Source: Oscillospiraceae bacterium (lineage in GTDB: Bacteria > Bacillota > Clostridia > UMGS1810). From it: 60,402 nt of DNA. The stretch covers positions 1 through 60,402 of the forward strand of contig SVJH01000013.1 in the NCBI GenBank assembly GCA_015069095.1. The letters are read 5' to 3'. This document shows, piece after piece, positions 53,862 through 60,402 of this stretch. Numbering within the stretch: the stretch's first letter is position 1; every line of letters begins with the position of its first letter. Position numbers and translations under genes: made by a program. The notes under the pieces were generated by a model that did no database searches, was not told the DNA's origin, and was given only the letters and a program-made list of their open reading frames with translations.

Positions 53862-53990
53862 TTAAAACTTATTATTTTTTTTATTTTCGCTTTTATTCTC
53901 ATTTTTATTTTCGTTTTTGTTTTGGTTGTTCTGATTATTTAGGTTGTTGTTTTGGTTTTTGTTTTCATTTTTATTCTGGTTGTTATTCAT
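53862..53990 (-). CDS. Asn-rich microprotein (42 residues)
   Basis: Reads MNNNQNKNENKNQNNNLNNQ and continues in the same style; about half the residues are Asn, with Lys, Glu and Gln making up most of the rest. A perfect AAGGAGGTG site lies 8 bp before the ATG, which supports real translation. Short hydrophilic Asn/Gln-rich proteins occur in spore-formers and could be small spore or coat-associated proteins, but I cannot assign a family. It is upstream of the tRNA-Gly gene on the same strand. Confidence 0.7.
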   Translation of the reverse strand: MNNNQNKNENKNQNNNLNNQNNQNKNENKNENKSENKKNNKF

Positions 53991-54049
53991 TTAAAAACAC
54001 CTCCTTGGAAAATTATTGTTTGCTTTTTTTAAAAAAATATGCAACATAC

Positions 54050-54078
54050 TTTACAAAAACTTAAAATTGGTGTATTAT
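54050..54078 (+). promoter_or_regulatory. Probable promoter of the methionine synthase operon
   Basis: TTTACA (54050-54055), 17 bp, TATTAT (54073-54078), 26 bp before the first gene. No SAM or cobalamin riboswitch is visible in the short leader. Confidence 0.6.
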
Positions 54079-54104
54079 CAAAAATATATTAACGGAGTGA
54101 TTTT

Positions 54105-54758
54105 ATGGAAAAAATAAAAAAAGAAGCCTTGATTTATTTAGGCTATAAAAATAATACACCTGATGAAAAAACAAGTCTTGAAATTGACAGATGCATAAAT
54201 GAAATAGCATCATTAAAAAGTGCAAAATACACATACTCGGTTTTTGATATAGAACAAAAAGATGACAATATAAAACTTTGTGGCACAAATCTTATTTTAA
54301 ATTCAAACGATATAAAAAATCATTTAAAATCATCAAAAAAAGTTGCGGTTCTATGCGTAACTCTTGGCAGTCAGGTTGATTTTTTAATAAATAAATATAA
54401 CAAAACAAACCTTTCGTACGCTGTTTTGTTTGATGCGTGTGCAACTGCTTTTGCAGAAGATGTATGCGATATGGCGCAGAAAGAAATAAGCAAAATTGCG
54501 AAGGATGAAGGTTTCAAAATTACTCCTCGTTTTAGTCCCGGATACGGCGATTTTGATATAAAAATCCAAAGCGAAATTGTAAAAATAGCAAATGCGCAAA
54601 AACTTATAAATTTAACTGTAACAAAAGAAAGTGTTATGATTCCAACAAAATCTGTAACGAGTTTAATAGGTTTTTCAACCGAAAATACAGTAAGTTGCGA
54701 AAACAAATGCGCAAAATGCAATATGAATAAAAACTGCATATTTAAAAGGGAGATTTAA
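54105..54758 (+). CDS. Methionine synthase activation domain protein
   Basis: 217 residues. It corresponds to the reactivation domain of cobalamin-dependent methionine synthase, made here as a separate protein. RFSPGYGDFDIKIQSEI and MIPTKSVTSLIGFS are the SAM-binding hallmarks. A Cys-rich tail, CENKCAKCNMNKNC, probably binds a metal or iron-sulfur cluster. It would rescue oxidised cob(II)alamin on MetH by reductive methylation. The stop is followed by metH after 1 bp. Confidence 0.87.
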   Translation: MEKIKKEALIYLGYKNNTPDEKTSLEIDRCINEIASLKSAKYTYSVFDIEQKDDNIKLCGTNLILNSNDIKNHLKSSKKVAVLCVTLGSQVDFLINKYNKTNLSYAVLFDACATAFAEDVCDMAQKEISKIAKDEGFKITPRFSPGYGDFDIKIQSEIVKIANAQKLINLTVTKESVMIPTKSVTSLIGFSTENTVSCENKCAKCNMNKNCIFKREI

Positions 54759-54759
54759 A

Positions 54760-57099
54760 ATGGAAAATTTTATATTTTTAGATGGTGCGCTTGGTACAAT
54801 GCTCCAGAAAAGCGGTCTTAAAATAGGACAGTCGTGCGAAGATTTTTGCATGAAAAACCCGGACATATTAAAAAACATACACAAAATGTATCTTAAAGCC
54901 GGCGCAAACATAATAACTGCAAATACATTTGGCACAAATTCTCTAAAATACGATGGCGACTTAGAAAAAGCAATATCATTTGCAATAAATACAGCCAAAA
55001 GTGCAATAGATGAACTACAAAAAGATGCTCGCGTTGCACTTGATGTAGGCCCGCTTGGACAACTTTTAGAGCCGGTTGGAAATCTGTCATTTGAAAAAGC
55101 ATATGAAGTATTTAAAGAAGTAATGGTAATTGGACAAAACTGCGGTGCTGACATCATTTTAATAGAAACAATGTCAGATATTTACGAGGCAAAATGTGCA
55201 CTTCTTGCTGCTAAAGAAAACACATCTCTTCCTGTTTTTTGCTCAATGACTTTTGACGAAACAAAAAGAACTCTAACTGGCAGTGATGTTAAAACAGTTG
55301 TTGCAGTGCTTGAAGGCTTAAATGCCGATGTAATCGGTTTAAACTGCGGTCAAGGACCGTATCAGTCATTTGAAATAGCAAAAGAATTTGCAAAATATGC
55401 ATCTGTTCCGCTTCTTGTTATGCCAAATGCAGGTATGCCAAAATATGAAAACGGCAAAACAACATATGATATAAACGAAGAAGAATTTGCCAAAAAGATG
55501 CTCGAAATATCAAATCTTGGTGTAAAATATCTTGGTGGATGTTGCGGAACAACACCAACTCATATTGAAAAACTTGTAAAAGTGCACGAAGGCAAAAAAT
55601 ATACATATTCCGGAAAGAAAAATTATTCAGTTATAGCATCAGCATCAAAAGCAGTGGTTGTAGATGAAAAATGCATTGTTATAGGCGAAAGAATTAACCC
55701 TACCGGCAAGAAAAAATTTAAAGAAGCATTAAAAAATAACGATATCGACTATATTTTAAATGAAGCAATCAGCCAGAAAGAACTTGGCGCAGACGTGCTT
55801 GATGTAAATGTTGGCATCCCTGAAATTGACGAAGAGAGCGTTATGGAAAGGGCAATTAAAGAAATTCAGTCAGTAGTTGACCTTCCGCTTCAGATTGACT
55901 CGTCAAACTACAAAACGATTGAAACTGCACTTAGAATATACAACGGAAAACCGATTGTAAACTCAGTAAACGGCAAAAAAAGTTCAATGGAAAAAATCTT
56001 TCCGCTTGTAAAAAAATACGGCGCAATGGTTATAGGTCTTACACTTGACGAAGACGGAATACCAAAAAAATGCGAAGAAAGATTTGAAATTGCAAAAAGA
56101 ATTGTCGAAACTGCAATAAGTTATGGAATTGACAAAAAAGATATAATCATTGACGCTCTAACGCTAACTGCATCTGCCCAGCAGGAAGATGTATTTGAAA
56201 CGCTAAAAACAGTAAAAAAAGTAAGAGATGAACTTAATGTAAAAACAGCGCTTGGAGTATCAAATGTATCTTTTGGACTTCCAAACAGAGAAAAAATAAA
56301 TTCATCGTTTTTGACAATGGCGCTTTACTCAGGACTTAATTTTGCCATAATAAATCCTAAATCAAAAGAAATAATGGACTCCGTATATTCGTACAACGTA
56401 CTTTCTAATATAGATAAGTCTGCAGTGGAATATATAGAAAAGGTAAGCGAAATTAAAAAAGATGAAGAAAAACAAATTGAGCGTGATTTAATCTATCTTA
56501 TAAAAAGCGGTCTTAAAGACGAAAGTGGATTAAAGACAAAAGAAATGCTAAAGTGCCAAATTCTTCCAATGGATATAATCGAAAAAAATATCATTCCTGC
56601 GCTTAATGAAGTAGGAGAAGCATTTGAAAAGGGCACGATGTTTCTTCCGCAACTTATTCAGAGCGCGCAGTGTGCACAAAGTGCATTTTTTGAAATTCAG
56701 TCTGCTTTTGCAAATGAAAATAACAAATCAAAAGGCAAAATCATTATCGCAACCGTAAAAGGCGATGTTCACGACATCGGAAAAAACATAGTAAAACTTC
56801 TTTTGCAAAATTACGGTTATGACGTAATTGACCTTGGGAAAAATGTAGATGAAAATGTAATTTTAGACGTTGCAAAAAAAGAAGACGTAAAACTTGTTGG
56901 ACTTAGCGCACTTATGACAACAACAGTAGAAAATATGGAAAAAACAGTTAAACTTTTAAATAAGGAATTGCCTTTGGTACAAACAATGGTTGGCGGAGCA
57001 GTATTAACGCATGATTATGCAAAAAGCATAAACGCAGATTACTACGCAAAAGATGCCTTAAAAGCCGTAGAAATAGCAAATGAGGTATTTGGAAAATAA
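54760..57099 (+). CDS. metH: Cobalamin-dependent methionine synthase (short form)
   Basis: Transfers the methyl group of 5-methyltetrahydrofolate to homocysteine through cobalamin. 779 residues: homocysteine-binding barrel (residues 1-280, zinc Cys in GLNCGQGP and GGCCGTTP), pterin-binding barrel (about 305-560, VIGERINPTGKKKF, DVNVGIPEID), cap domain (about 565-650) and B12 domain with the cobalt-ligand motif DVHDIGKNIV. The C-terminal activation domain of E. coli MetH is absent and is supplied by the upstream gene. AAGGGAG precedes the ATG. Confidence 0.96.
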   Translation: MENFIFLDGALGTMLQKSGLKIGQSCEDFCMKNPDILKNIHKMYLKAGANIITANTFGTNSLKYDGDLEKAISFAINTAKSAIDELQKDARVALDVGPLGQLLEPVGNLSFEKAYEVFKEVMVIGQNCGADIILIETMSDIYEAKCALLAAKENTSLPVFCSMTFDETKRTLTGSDVKTVVAVLEGLNADVIGLNCGQGPYQSFEIAKEFAKYASVPLLVMPNAGMPKYENGKTTYDINEEEFAKKMLEISNLGVKYLGGCCGTTPTHIEKLVKVHEGKKYTYSGKKNYSVIASASKAVVVDEKCIVIGERINPTGKKKFKEALKNNDIDYILNEAISQKELGADVLDVNVGIPEIDEESVMERAIKEIQSVVDLPLQIDSSNYKTIETALRIYNGKPIVNSVNGKKSSMEKIFPLVKKYGAMVIGLTLDEDGIPKKCEERFEIAKRIVETAISYGIDKKDIIIDALTLTASAQQEDVFETLKTVKKVRDELNVKTALGVSNVSFGLPNREKINSSFLTMALYSGLNFAIINPKSKEIMDSVYSYNVLSNIDKSAVEYIEKVSEIKKDEEKQIERDLIYLIKSGLKDESGLKTKEMLKCQILPMDIIEKNIIPALNEVGEAFEKGTMFLPQLIQSAQCAQSAFFEIQSAFANENNKSKGKIIIATVKGDVHDIGKNIVKLLLQNYGYDVIDLGKNVDENVILDVAKKEDVKLVGLSALMTTTVENMEKTVKLLNKELPLVQTMVGGAVLTHDYAKSINADYYAKDALKAVEIANEVFGK

Positions 57100-57145
57100 A
57101 AAAGCATCGCCTTTAAGTGGGTACGACTTATGGATTTTTGAAAAA

Positions 57146-57269
57146 GGCTCCCTTGCCTAAAGGGAGCTGTCGAGCAAATGCGAGACTGAGGGATTGTGTC
57201 TATAGTAATTTTAATAATTACAATCCCTCCACCACTAAAGTGGTCCCCCTCCCTTTAGGCAAGGGAGGC
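57146..57269. repeat. Large imperfect inverted repeat
   Basis: Left arm GGCTCCCTTGCCTAAAGGGA and right arm TCCCTTTAGGCAAGGGAGGC (57250-57269) are nearly perfect complements of about 20 bp; an inner pair, GAGGGATTGT / ACAATCCCTC, lies near 57188-57229. A related half-element is at 60161-60211. The gap 57100-57427 holds this element, the next repeat and two terminators, and no gene. Confidence 0.88.
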
Positions 57270-57273
57270 TTAA

Positions 57274-57304
57274 CGGGACGTCGTTTCGCGCCGTCCCCTA
57301 CAAT
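57274..57304. repeat. Dispersed palindromic repeat, copy 2
   Basis: Identical over 31 bp to 12138-12168 (CGGGACGTCGTTTCGCGCC...). Confidence 0.9.
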
Positions 57305-57321
57305 ATTCAAACAATAAAATT

Positions 57322-57350
57322 ACCGAGTGATTTATTTTCACTCGGTTTTA
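57322..57350. terminator. Intrinsic terminator after metH
   Basis: Nine-bp stem ACCGAGTGA / TCACTCGGT with 7-nt loop, then TTTATTTTAT. An additional perfect palindrome, ACCCACTTAAGTGGGT, with a T8 tract follows at 57368-57383. Confidence 0.9.
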
Positions 57351-57427
57351 TTTTATCCTTAAGACCAACCCACTTAAGTGGGTGTTTTTTTTGCTTGCTT
57401 TTTTTAAAAAGAACAATTATAAAACGT

Positions 57428-58066
57428 TTACTCAAAATTTAAAGTTCTTAAAGTCTGAAGTTCAATTCCGTTTTGTCCGCTCATTAGTGTGTACTCCATA
57501 TTCGCACCAAAACCAGTCTGTTTCATAAGCGGCATATCAAGTGCGTTGTGAATAAGAATGAAGATATCACTTCTTTTTGCATTTGCACTTCCTAAAAGAT
57601 TTAAATCTTCTAAAAGTCCGTGCGTACTTGCAATTTGCATATACGAATACGGATAAACTCCTCTTGATAAGCATAGCGGTTCATAACCTAAAGCACATAT
57701 TATCATCTTTACTGCCTGCTCGTTAGTAACAGGATTTTCAGGTAAAAATGTTCCGTCGCCCATTCCGTGAATAATTCCAAACTTCTGTGCCATATCAATG
57801 TATCCGCTTGCCCAGTAAGTTGATTTAACATCGTCAAAAACAGTATCAAACGTTCCTATATTGCCATTTCCAAGTGCTGTCATAATAATTTTTGCCATTT
57901 CTGCGCGTGTTACTTCACTTTCAAGATTTAAATTTCCGTTTTCGTCGCCCTCTACAATTTTAAATTTCATAAGTTCATCTAATTTTGCATCAAATTCGCT
58001 ATCTGTTGCAAAAGCAACAGATACTGACATCAATAAACTTAATAATATGCATATAACTTTTTTCAT
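57428..58066 (-). CDS. Secreted SLH-domain protein
   Basis: 212 residues with a signal peptide (MKKVICILLSLLMSVSVAFA). The rest consists of S-layer homology repeats: ESEVTRAEMAKIIMTALG, FDDVKSTYWASGYIDMAQKFGIIHGMGDGTFLPENPVTNEQAVKMI-type second repeat, and a weaker third (ANAKRSDIFILIHNAL). SLH domains bind pyruvylated cell-wall polymers, so it is probably wall-attached, with no extra functional domain. AAGGAGG precedes the ATG. It lies 12 bp after the M56 gene and may be co-transcribed. Confidence 0.87.
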   Translation of the reverse strand: MKKVICILLSLLMSVSVAFATDSEFDAKLDELMKFKIVEGDENGNLNLESEVTRAEMAKIIMTALGNGNIGTFDTVFDDVKSTYWASGYIDMAQKFGIIHGMGDGTFLPENPVTNEQAVKMIICALGYEPLCLSRGVYPYSYMQIASTHGLLEDLNLLGSANAKRSDIFILIHNALDMPLMKQTGFGANMEYTLMSGQNGIELQTLRTLNFE

Positions 58067-58078
58067 TTTGTTTCCTCC

Positions 58079-59650
58079 TTAAATGATCAATGCTTTTCCG
58101 TTTATACCATAACCTCCGGGATAATATCCGCTTATGGTTATCTGATATTTTTCGTTTTTCTCAAATCCGACAAATCTGTAAATTTTTTTATTGCTCATAG
58201 GAAAACTATATCCCCAGCCCTTGTTTGGTCTGTCTATATGACTAATGTAAATATCAGCACTTACACCGTCAAAATCAGTATCGAAGAACAAACTTATTCT
58301 TCCGTTCTCGTCAGGAATAACTGTTACAGAATAAGAAAAATTTTTATCAAACGAATAATTAAACCATGTATGAGATGATTTCAAATTTACAACATCCAAA
58401 GGTGATTTAAATAAAACAGAATTTGAATTTTCGTTTTGGATTATCTTTCCTGTATTCATTTCATTAGTAAATTCTTCTATTATGACATCTCCCGCAAAAT
58501 ACGCTTCCTCGATTAAAATTTCCTCTTCGCTTTTTTCATTATTTTCTTCTTCGTAAATAGCATCAACTTTTTCATTTTCCAGAACTTCATCTTTTATATC
58601 TTCTGTAATTATTTCTTCTATTACTTTTTCGTTCAAATCATCATTTTGTATTTCTTCAACAGATTTTTCAGCCAAAACAGTATTTGAATTTGCTCGTGGC
58701 AAAGGTTTTTGTTTTTCTTTATTTACAATCCCGATTGCTATTCCGTTTAATGTAAAAAACGAAATTAACATTATAAAAGATAAAAAAGACGATATTATGG
58801 TAGTTTTTCGCTTTTTATACATTTTTATAAAACGAAAACGCTTACCTATAATTTTTTTACTGCTTGCCATTGATGTTGTAAGAATTTGTTTTTTATGCGA
58901 GTGTTCAATAAGTTTCAAAATTGTAAAAGCATAGTTCTTTTTGTTTTGATTATCCATATTTTTTGTTACTGATACATCGCATGAAATTTCACACCATAGG
59001 CTTATTTCTTTTGACAAAAAATACACAATTGGATTAAACCAATGCAGACACTTTGCAAACATAACTACCCATTTGATTAAAACATCACATCTTTTTATAT
59101 GTGTCATTTCATGGCGTAAAACATACCTTAATTCTTCATCTGTCATATCTGTTTTCGGAAGATACATTTTAGGGAAAAATACTCCCAAAACAAATGGCGA
59201 TGTTATAATTTCGCTGTTTCTTACGTTTATATAATTTGGCAAATCATCGCAATTTAATTTTTTTGACCTTCTTTTAAGTTTCAATGCAAAAACACCGTAT
59301 TTTGCCATTTTTATAATAAATATTGATACTGAAGTTAATATCCATATTTTTGAATAATCAATCTTTATATTTGGTGCTGATTTTACATTTTCAAAAGAAG
59401 ATACACCGCTTTGTATTTTTTCATATGGTATATATTTTGAAACCGATATGCTTTTTGTTTCTTCTTTTGGCATTGGTATGTTTATTTTTATTGGAATTAC
59501 AAGCACTAAAACTATGCAAAAATACATAAAATAATGCCAAAATGCCGAAAAATACTTTTTTGTAAGAGGCTTTATTAAAGTGAGCAAACAAAAAAATATA
59601 CTTGCAAATATTGAGGAAATAACAATTGCATTAAAAATTCTTTCAAGCAT
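58079..59650 (-). CDS. BlaR1/MecR1-like M56 membrane metallopeptidase
   Basis: 523 residues. Membrane helices at the N-terminus surround a cytoplasmic M56 zinc protease domain with RHEMTHIKRCD (near residue 180) and the downstream zinc ligand region SLWCEISCDVS. Another membrane helix (SFLSFIMLISFFTLNGIAIGIV) leads to an outer part with a Glu/Asn-rich linker and a beta-rich C-terminal domain. This outer domain does not show the penicillin-binding motifs of BlaR1, so the signal is probably not a beta-lactam. AAAGGAG precedes the ATG; 3 bp after the BlaI-like gene. Confidence 0.88.
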   Translation of the reverse strand: MLERIFNAIVISSIFASIFFCLLTLIKPLTKKYFSAFWHYFMYFCIVLVLVIPIKINIPMPKEETKSISVSKYIPYEKIQSGVSSFENVKSAPNIKIDYSKIWILTSVSIFIIKMAKYGVFALKLKRRSKKLNCDDLPNYINVRNSEIITSPFVLGVFFPKMYLPKTDMTDEELRYVLRHEMTHIKRCDVLIKWVVMFAKCLHWFNPIVYFLSKEISLWCEISCDVSVTKNMDNQNKKNYAFTILKLIEHSHKKQILTTSMASSKKIIGKRFRFIKMYKKRKTTIISSFLSFIMLISFFTLNGIAIGIVNKEKQKPLPRANSNTVLAEKSVEEIQNDDLNEKVIEEIITEDIKDEVLENEKVDAIYEEENNEKSEEEILIEEAYFAGDVIIEEFTNEMNTGKIIQNENSNSVLFKSPLDVVNLKSSHTWFNYSFDKNFSYSVTVIPDENGRISLFFDTDFDGVSADIYISHIDRPNKGWGYSFPMSNKKIYRFVGFEKNEKYQITISGYYPGGYGINGKALII

Positions 59651-59653
59651 TTG

Positions 59654-60031
59654 TTACTCCTTTCTACAATCAAATATTGCTTTTAATTCTTTTATATCTT
59701 CGTTTGAAAGTTTTTCGTCTTCAAAAAGCGACATAGCAAAATCCACCACAGAACCGTTATATAAATTTTTTATAAGGTTTTTTGTTTGTGCCTTTTTGTA
59801 AGAAGAGGAAGAAATAAGCGGTGTATAGTAGTATGTATTGCCTATTTTTTCGCTTTTTAAAGCACCTTTTTCAACAAGACGCGTCAAAAATGTTGAAATG
59901 GTTGTCCGTTTCCAGTTTTTGTGTGCTACTTTTTCGCCGATAGCCTGCGAATTAAGGCTTTTATTTGCCTTCCACAAAACTTTCATTATAACAAGTTCTG
60001 CATCGCCAATGCTGATATTTTCTATCGACAT
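59654..60031 (-). CDS. BlaI/MecI/CopY-family repressor
   Basis: 125 residues, a winged-helix repressor: ISIGDAELVIMKVLWKANKS, then TTISTFLTRLVEKGALKSEKIGNTYYYTPL, ending in a dimerisation helix pair. In the family, the partner M56 sensor cleaves or causes cleavage of the repressor. GGAGGTG precedes the ATG. Two palindromes of the BlaI type overlap and follow its promoter, so the operon is autoregulated. Confidence 0.92.
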   Translation of the reverse strand: MSIENISIGDAELVIMKVLWKANKSLNSQAIGEKVAHKNWKRTTISTFLTRLVEKGALKSEKIGNTYYYTPLISSSSYKKAQTKNLIKNLYNGSVVDFAMSLFEDEKLSNEDIKELKAIFDCRKE

Positions 60032-60053
60032 AATATCACCTCCGTTTTGCGTT

Positions 60054-60088
60054 CTACAATTGTAGTCAATATCATTCTACACTTGTAG
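60054..60088. promoter_or_regulatory. Two BlaI-type operators
   Basis: CTACAATTGTAG (60054-60065, perfect palindrome) and CTACACTTGTAG (60077-60088), 23 bp centre to centre. They fit the TACA-N2-TGTA core bound by BlaI/MecI. Confidence 0.88.
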
Positions 60089-60102
60089 TCGCGTTTTGTC
60101 AA
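60074..60102 (-). promoter_or_regulatory. Promoter of the BlaI-M56-SLH operon
   Basis: Minus-strand TTGACA (60097-60102), 17 bp, TAGAAT (60074-60079). The second operator covers the -10 box. Confidence 0.8.
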
Positions 60103-60131
60103 GTATTTTTTAAAAAATAATATTATACATA

Positions 60132-60160
60132 CAAAAAAGGCATCTCATATGAGATGCCTT
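60132..60160 (-). terminator. Terminator, probably of the glutamate synthase gene
   Basis: Perfect 24-bp palindrome AAGGCATCTCAT / ATGAGATGCCTT, followed on the minus strand by a T6 tract. Confidence 0.85.
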
Positions 60161-60211
60161 AAATCCCTCCGTCAGTCTGCGACTGACACCTCCCTTTAGA
60201 TAAGGGAAGCG
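60161..60211. repeat. Half-copy of the large inverted repeat
   Basis: On the minus strand this reads like the left arm of 57146-57269 (CTCCCTT..AAAGGGAG, then ..GACTGA..GAGGGATT), with differences and one arm only. Confidence 0.7.
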
Positions 60212-60219
60212 AAAATAGG

Positions 60220-60277
60220 TGCAAAGCGTATGCTTTGCATATGTAAATTCTTTGCCAAGCTTTCTTTTAAGAAAGCG
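60220..60277. repeat. Dispersed hairpin repeat, copy 2
   Basis: Same 58-bp element as 53571-53628 with one substitution. A GTTACTTTT/AAAAGTAAC hairpin follows at about 60286-60304, similar to the pyrE-flanking repeats. Confidence 0.88.
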
Positions 60278-60313
60278 GGTTTTGGTTACTTTTACAAAAG
60301 TAACATATATATT

Positions 60314-60402
60314 TTACTTACTTTTCAAATACTCATCAATTGCTTTTGCACTTTTTTTGCCTGCGCCCATTGCAAGAATAACTGTAGCCGCACCTGTTAC
60401 CG
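60314..60402 (-). CDS. Glutamate synthase small subunit-like, C-terminus only
   Basis: The last 29 codons before TAA read VTGAATVILAMGAGKKSAKAID then EYLKSK. The motif GAATVILAMGAGKKSA is the C-terminal FAD-binding end of glutamate synthase small subunit (GltD/GltA) and related NADPH-dependent flavoproteins. The rest lies beyond the window. If this is glutamate synthase, it links to nitrogen handling, but the call rests on a short segment. Confidence 0.7.
   Translation of the reverse strand, partial: VTGAATVILAMGAGKKSAKAIDEYLKSK

Noticed and set aside
54079-54104. SAM or cobalamin riboswitch ahead of the methionine synthase genes
   Set aside because: The leader is under 30 nt and has none of the conserved elements.

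Overview
The window comes from a low-GC, A-rich member of the Clostridia (Bacillota). The grounds are LonB, the PyrD-B/PyrK pair, a dnaG-rpoD macromolecular operon, formate-tetrahydrofolate ligase, strong AAGGAGG-type ribosome binding sites, and many near-consensus TTGACA-17-TATAAT promoters. Nearly all genes are intact and tightly packed.

Layout. 1-2305 (minus): a lipoprotein, a DUF1385 membrane protein, prmC and the start of a metallophosphoesterase form one operon. 2447-10087 (plus): lonB, acpP, rnc, a radical SAM (Elp3-like) gene, dgt, dnaG and rpoD. 10147-12066: an isolated unrecognised TIM-barrel-like protein. 12138-12722: dispersed repeats, a 59-residue Cys-rich protein and a strongly structured candidate non-coding RNA with its own promoter and terminator. 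12723-16672: rny, pyk and yigZ. 16686-28904: a compact phage-derived module. It has an autocleavable S24 repressor, a three-operator switch, a sigma-like activator, terminase, portal, scaffold, capsid, connectors and tail genes. No integrase, replication or lysis gene is present, so it resembles PBSX or a gene transfer agent. 28970-29584: cytidylate-kinase-like gene.

29706-39870: a complete de novo pyrimidine operon, pyrC-carA-carB-pyrK-pyrD-pyrF-pyrE-pyrB. 39899-52525: a purine operon, purE-F-M-N-purO-AICAR transformylase-purD-purL-fhs, behind a ZTP (pfl) riboswitch and terminator. Three enzymes here are unusual. CarA has lost both the nucleophile Cys and the catalytic His of its glutaminase. 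PurF has Gly in place of the N-terminal nucleophile Cys. PyrB carries only the zinc domain of PyrI at its C-terminus. PurL keeps its glutaminase Cys and His. The simplest reading is that carbamoyl phosphate and phosphoribosylamine are made from free ammonia.

52636-60402: a small XRE/zinc-ribbon pair with twin operators, tRNA-Gly(GCC), an Asn-rich microprotein, a two-gene cobalamin methionine synthase (activation protein plus MetH), an SLH-domain protein, a BlaR1-like/BlaI-like pair with visible operators, and the C-terminus of a probable glutamate synthase small subunit.

Several families of palindromic repeats are scattered through the intergenic regions. One pair of about 113 bp directly flanks pyrE. 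All calls come from reading the sequence; no database search was possible.
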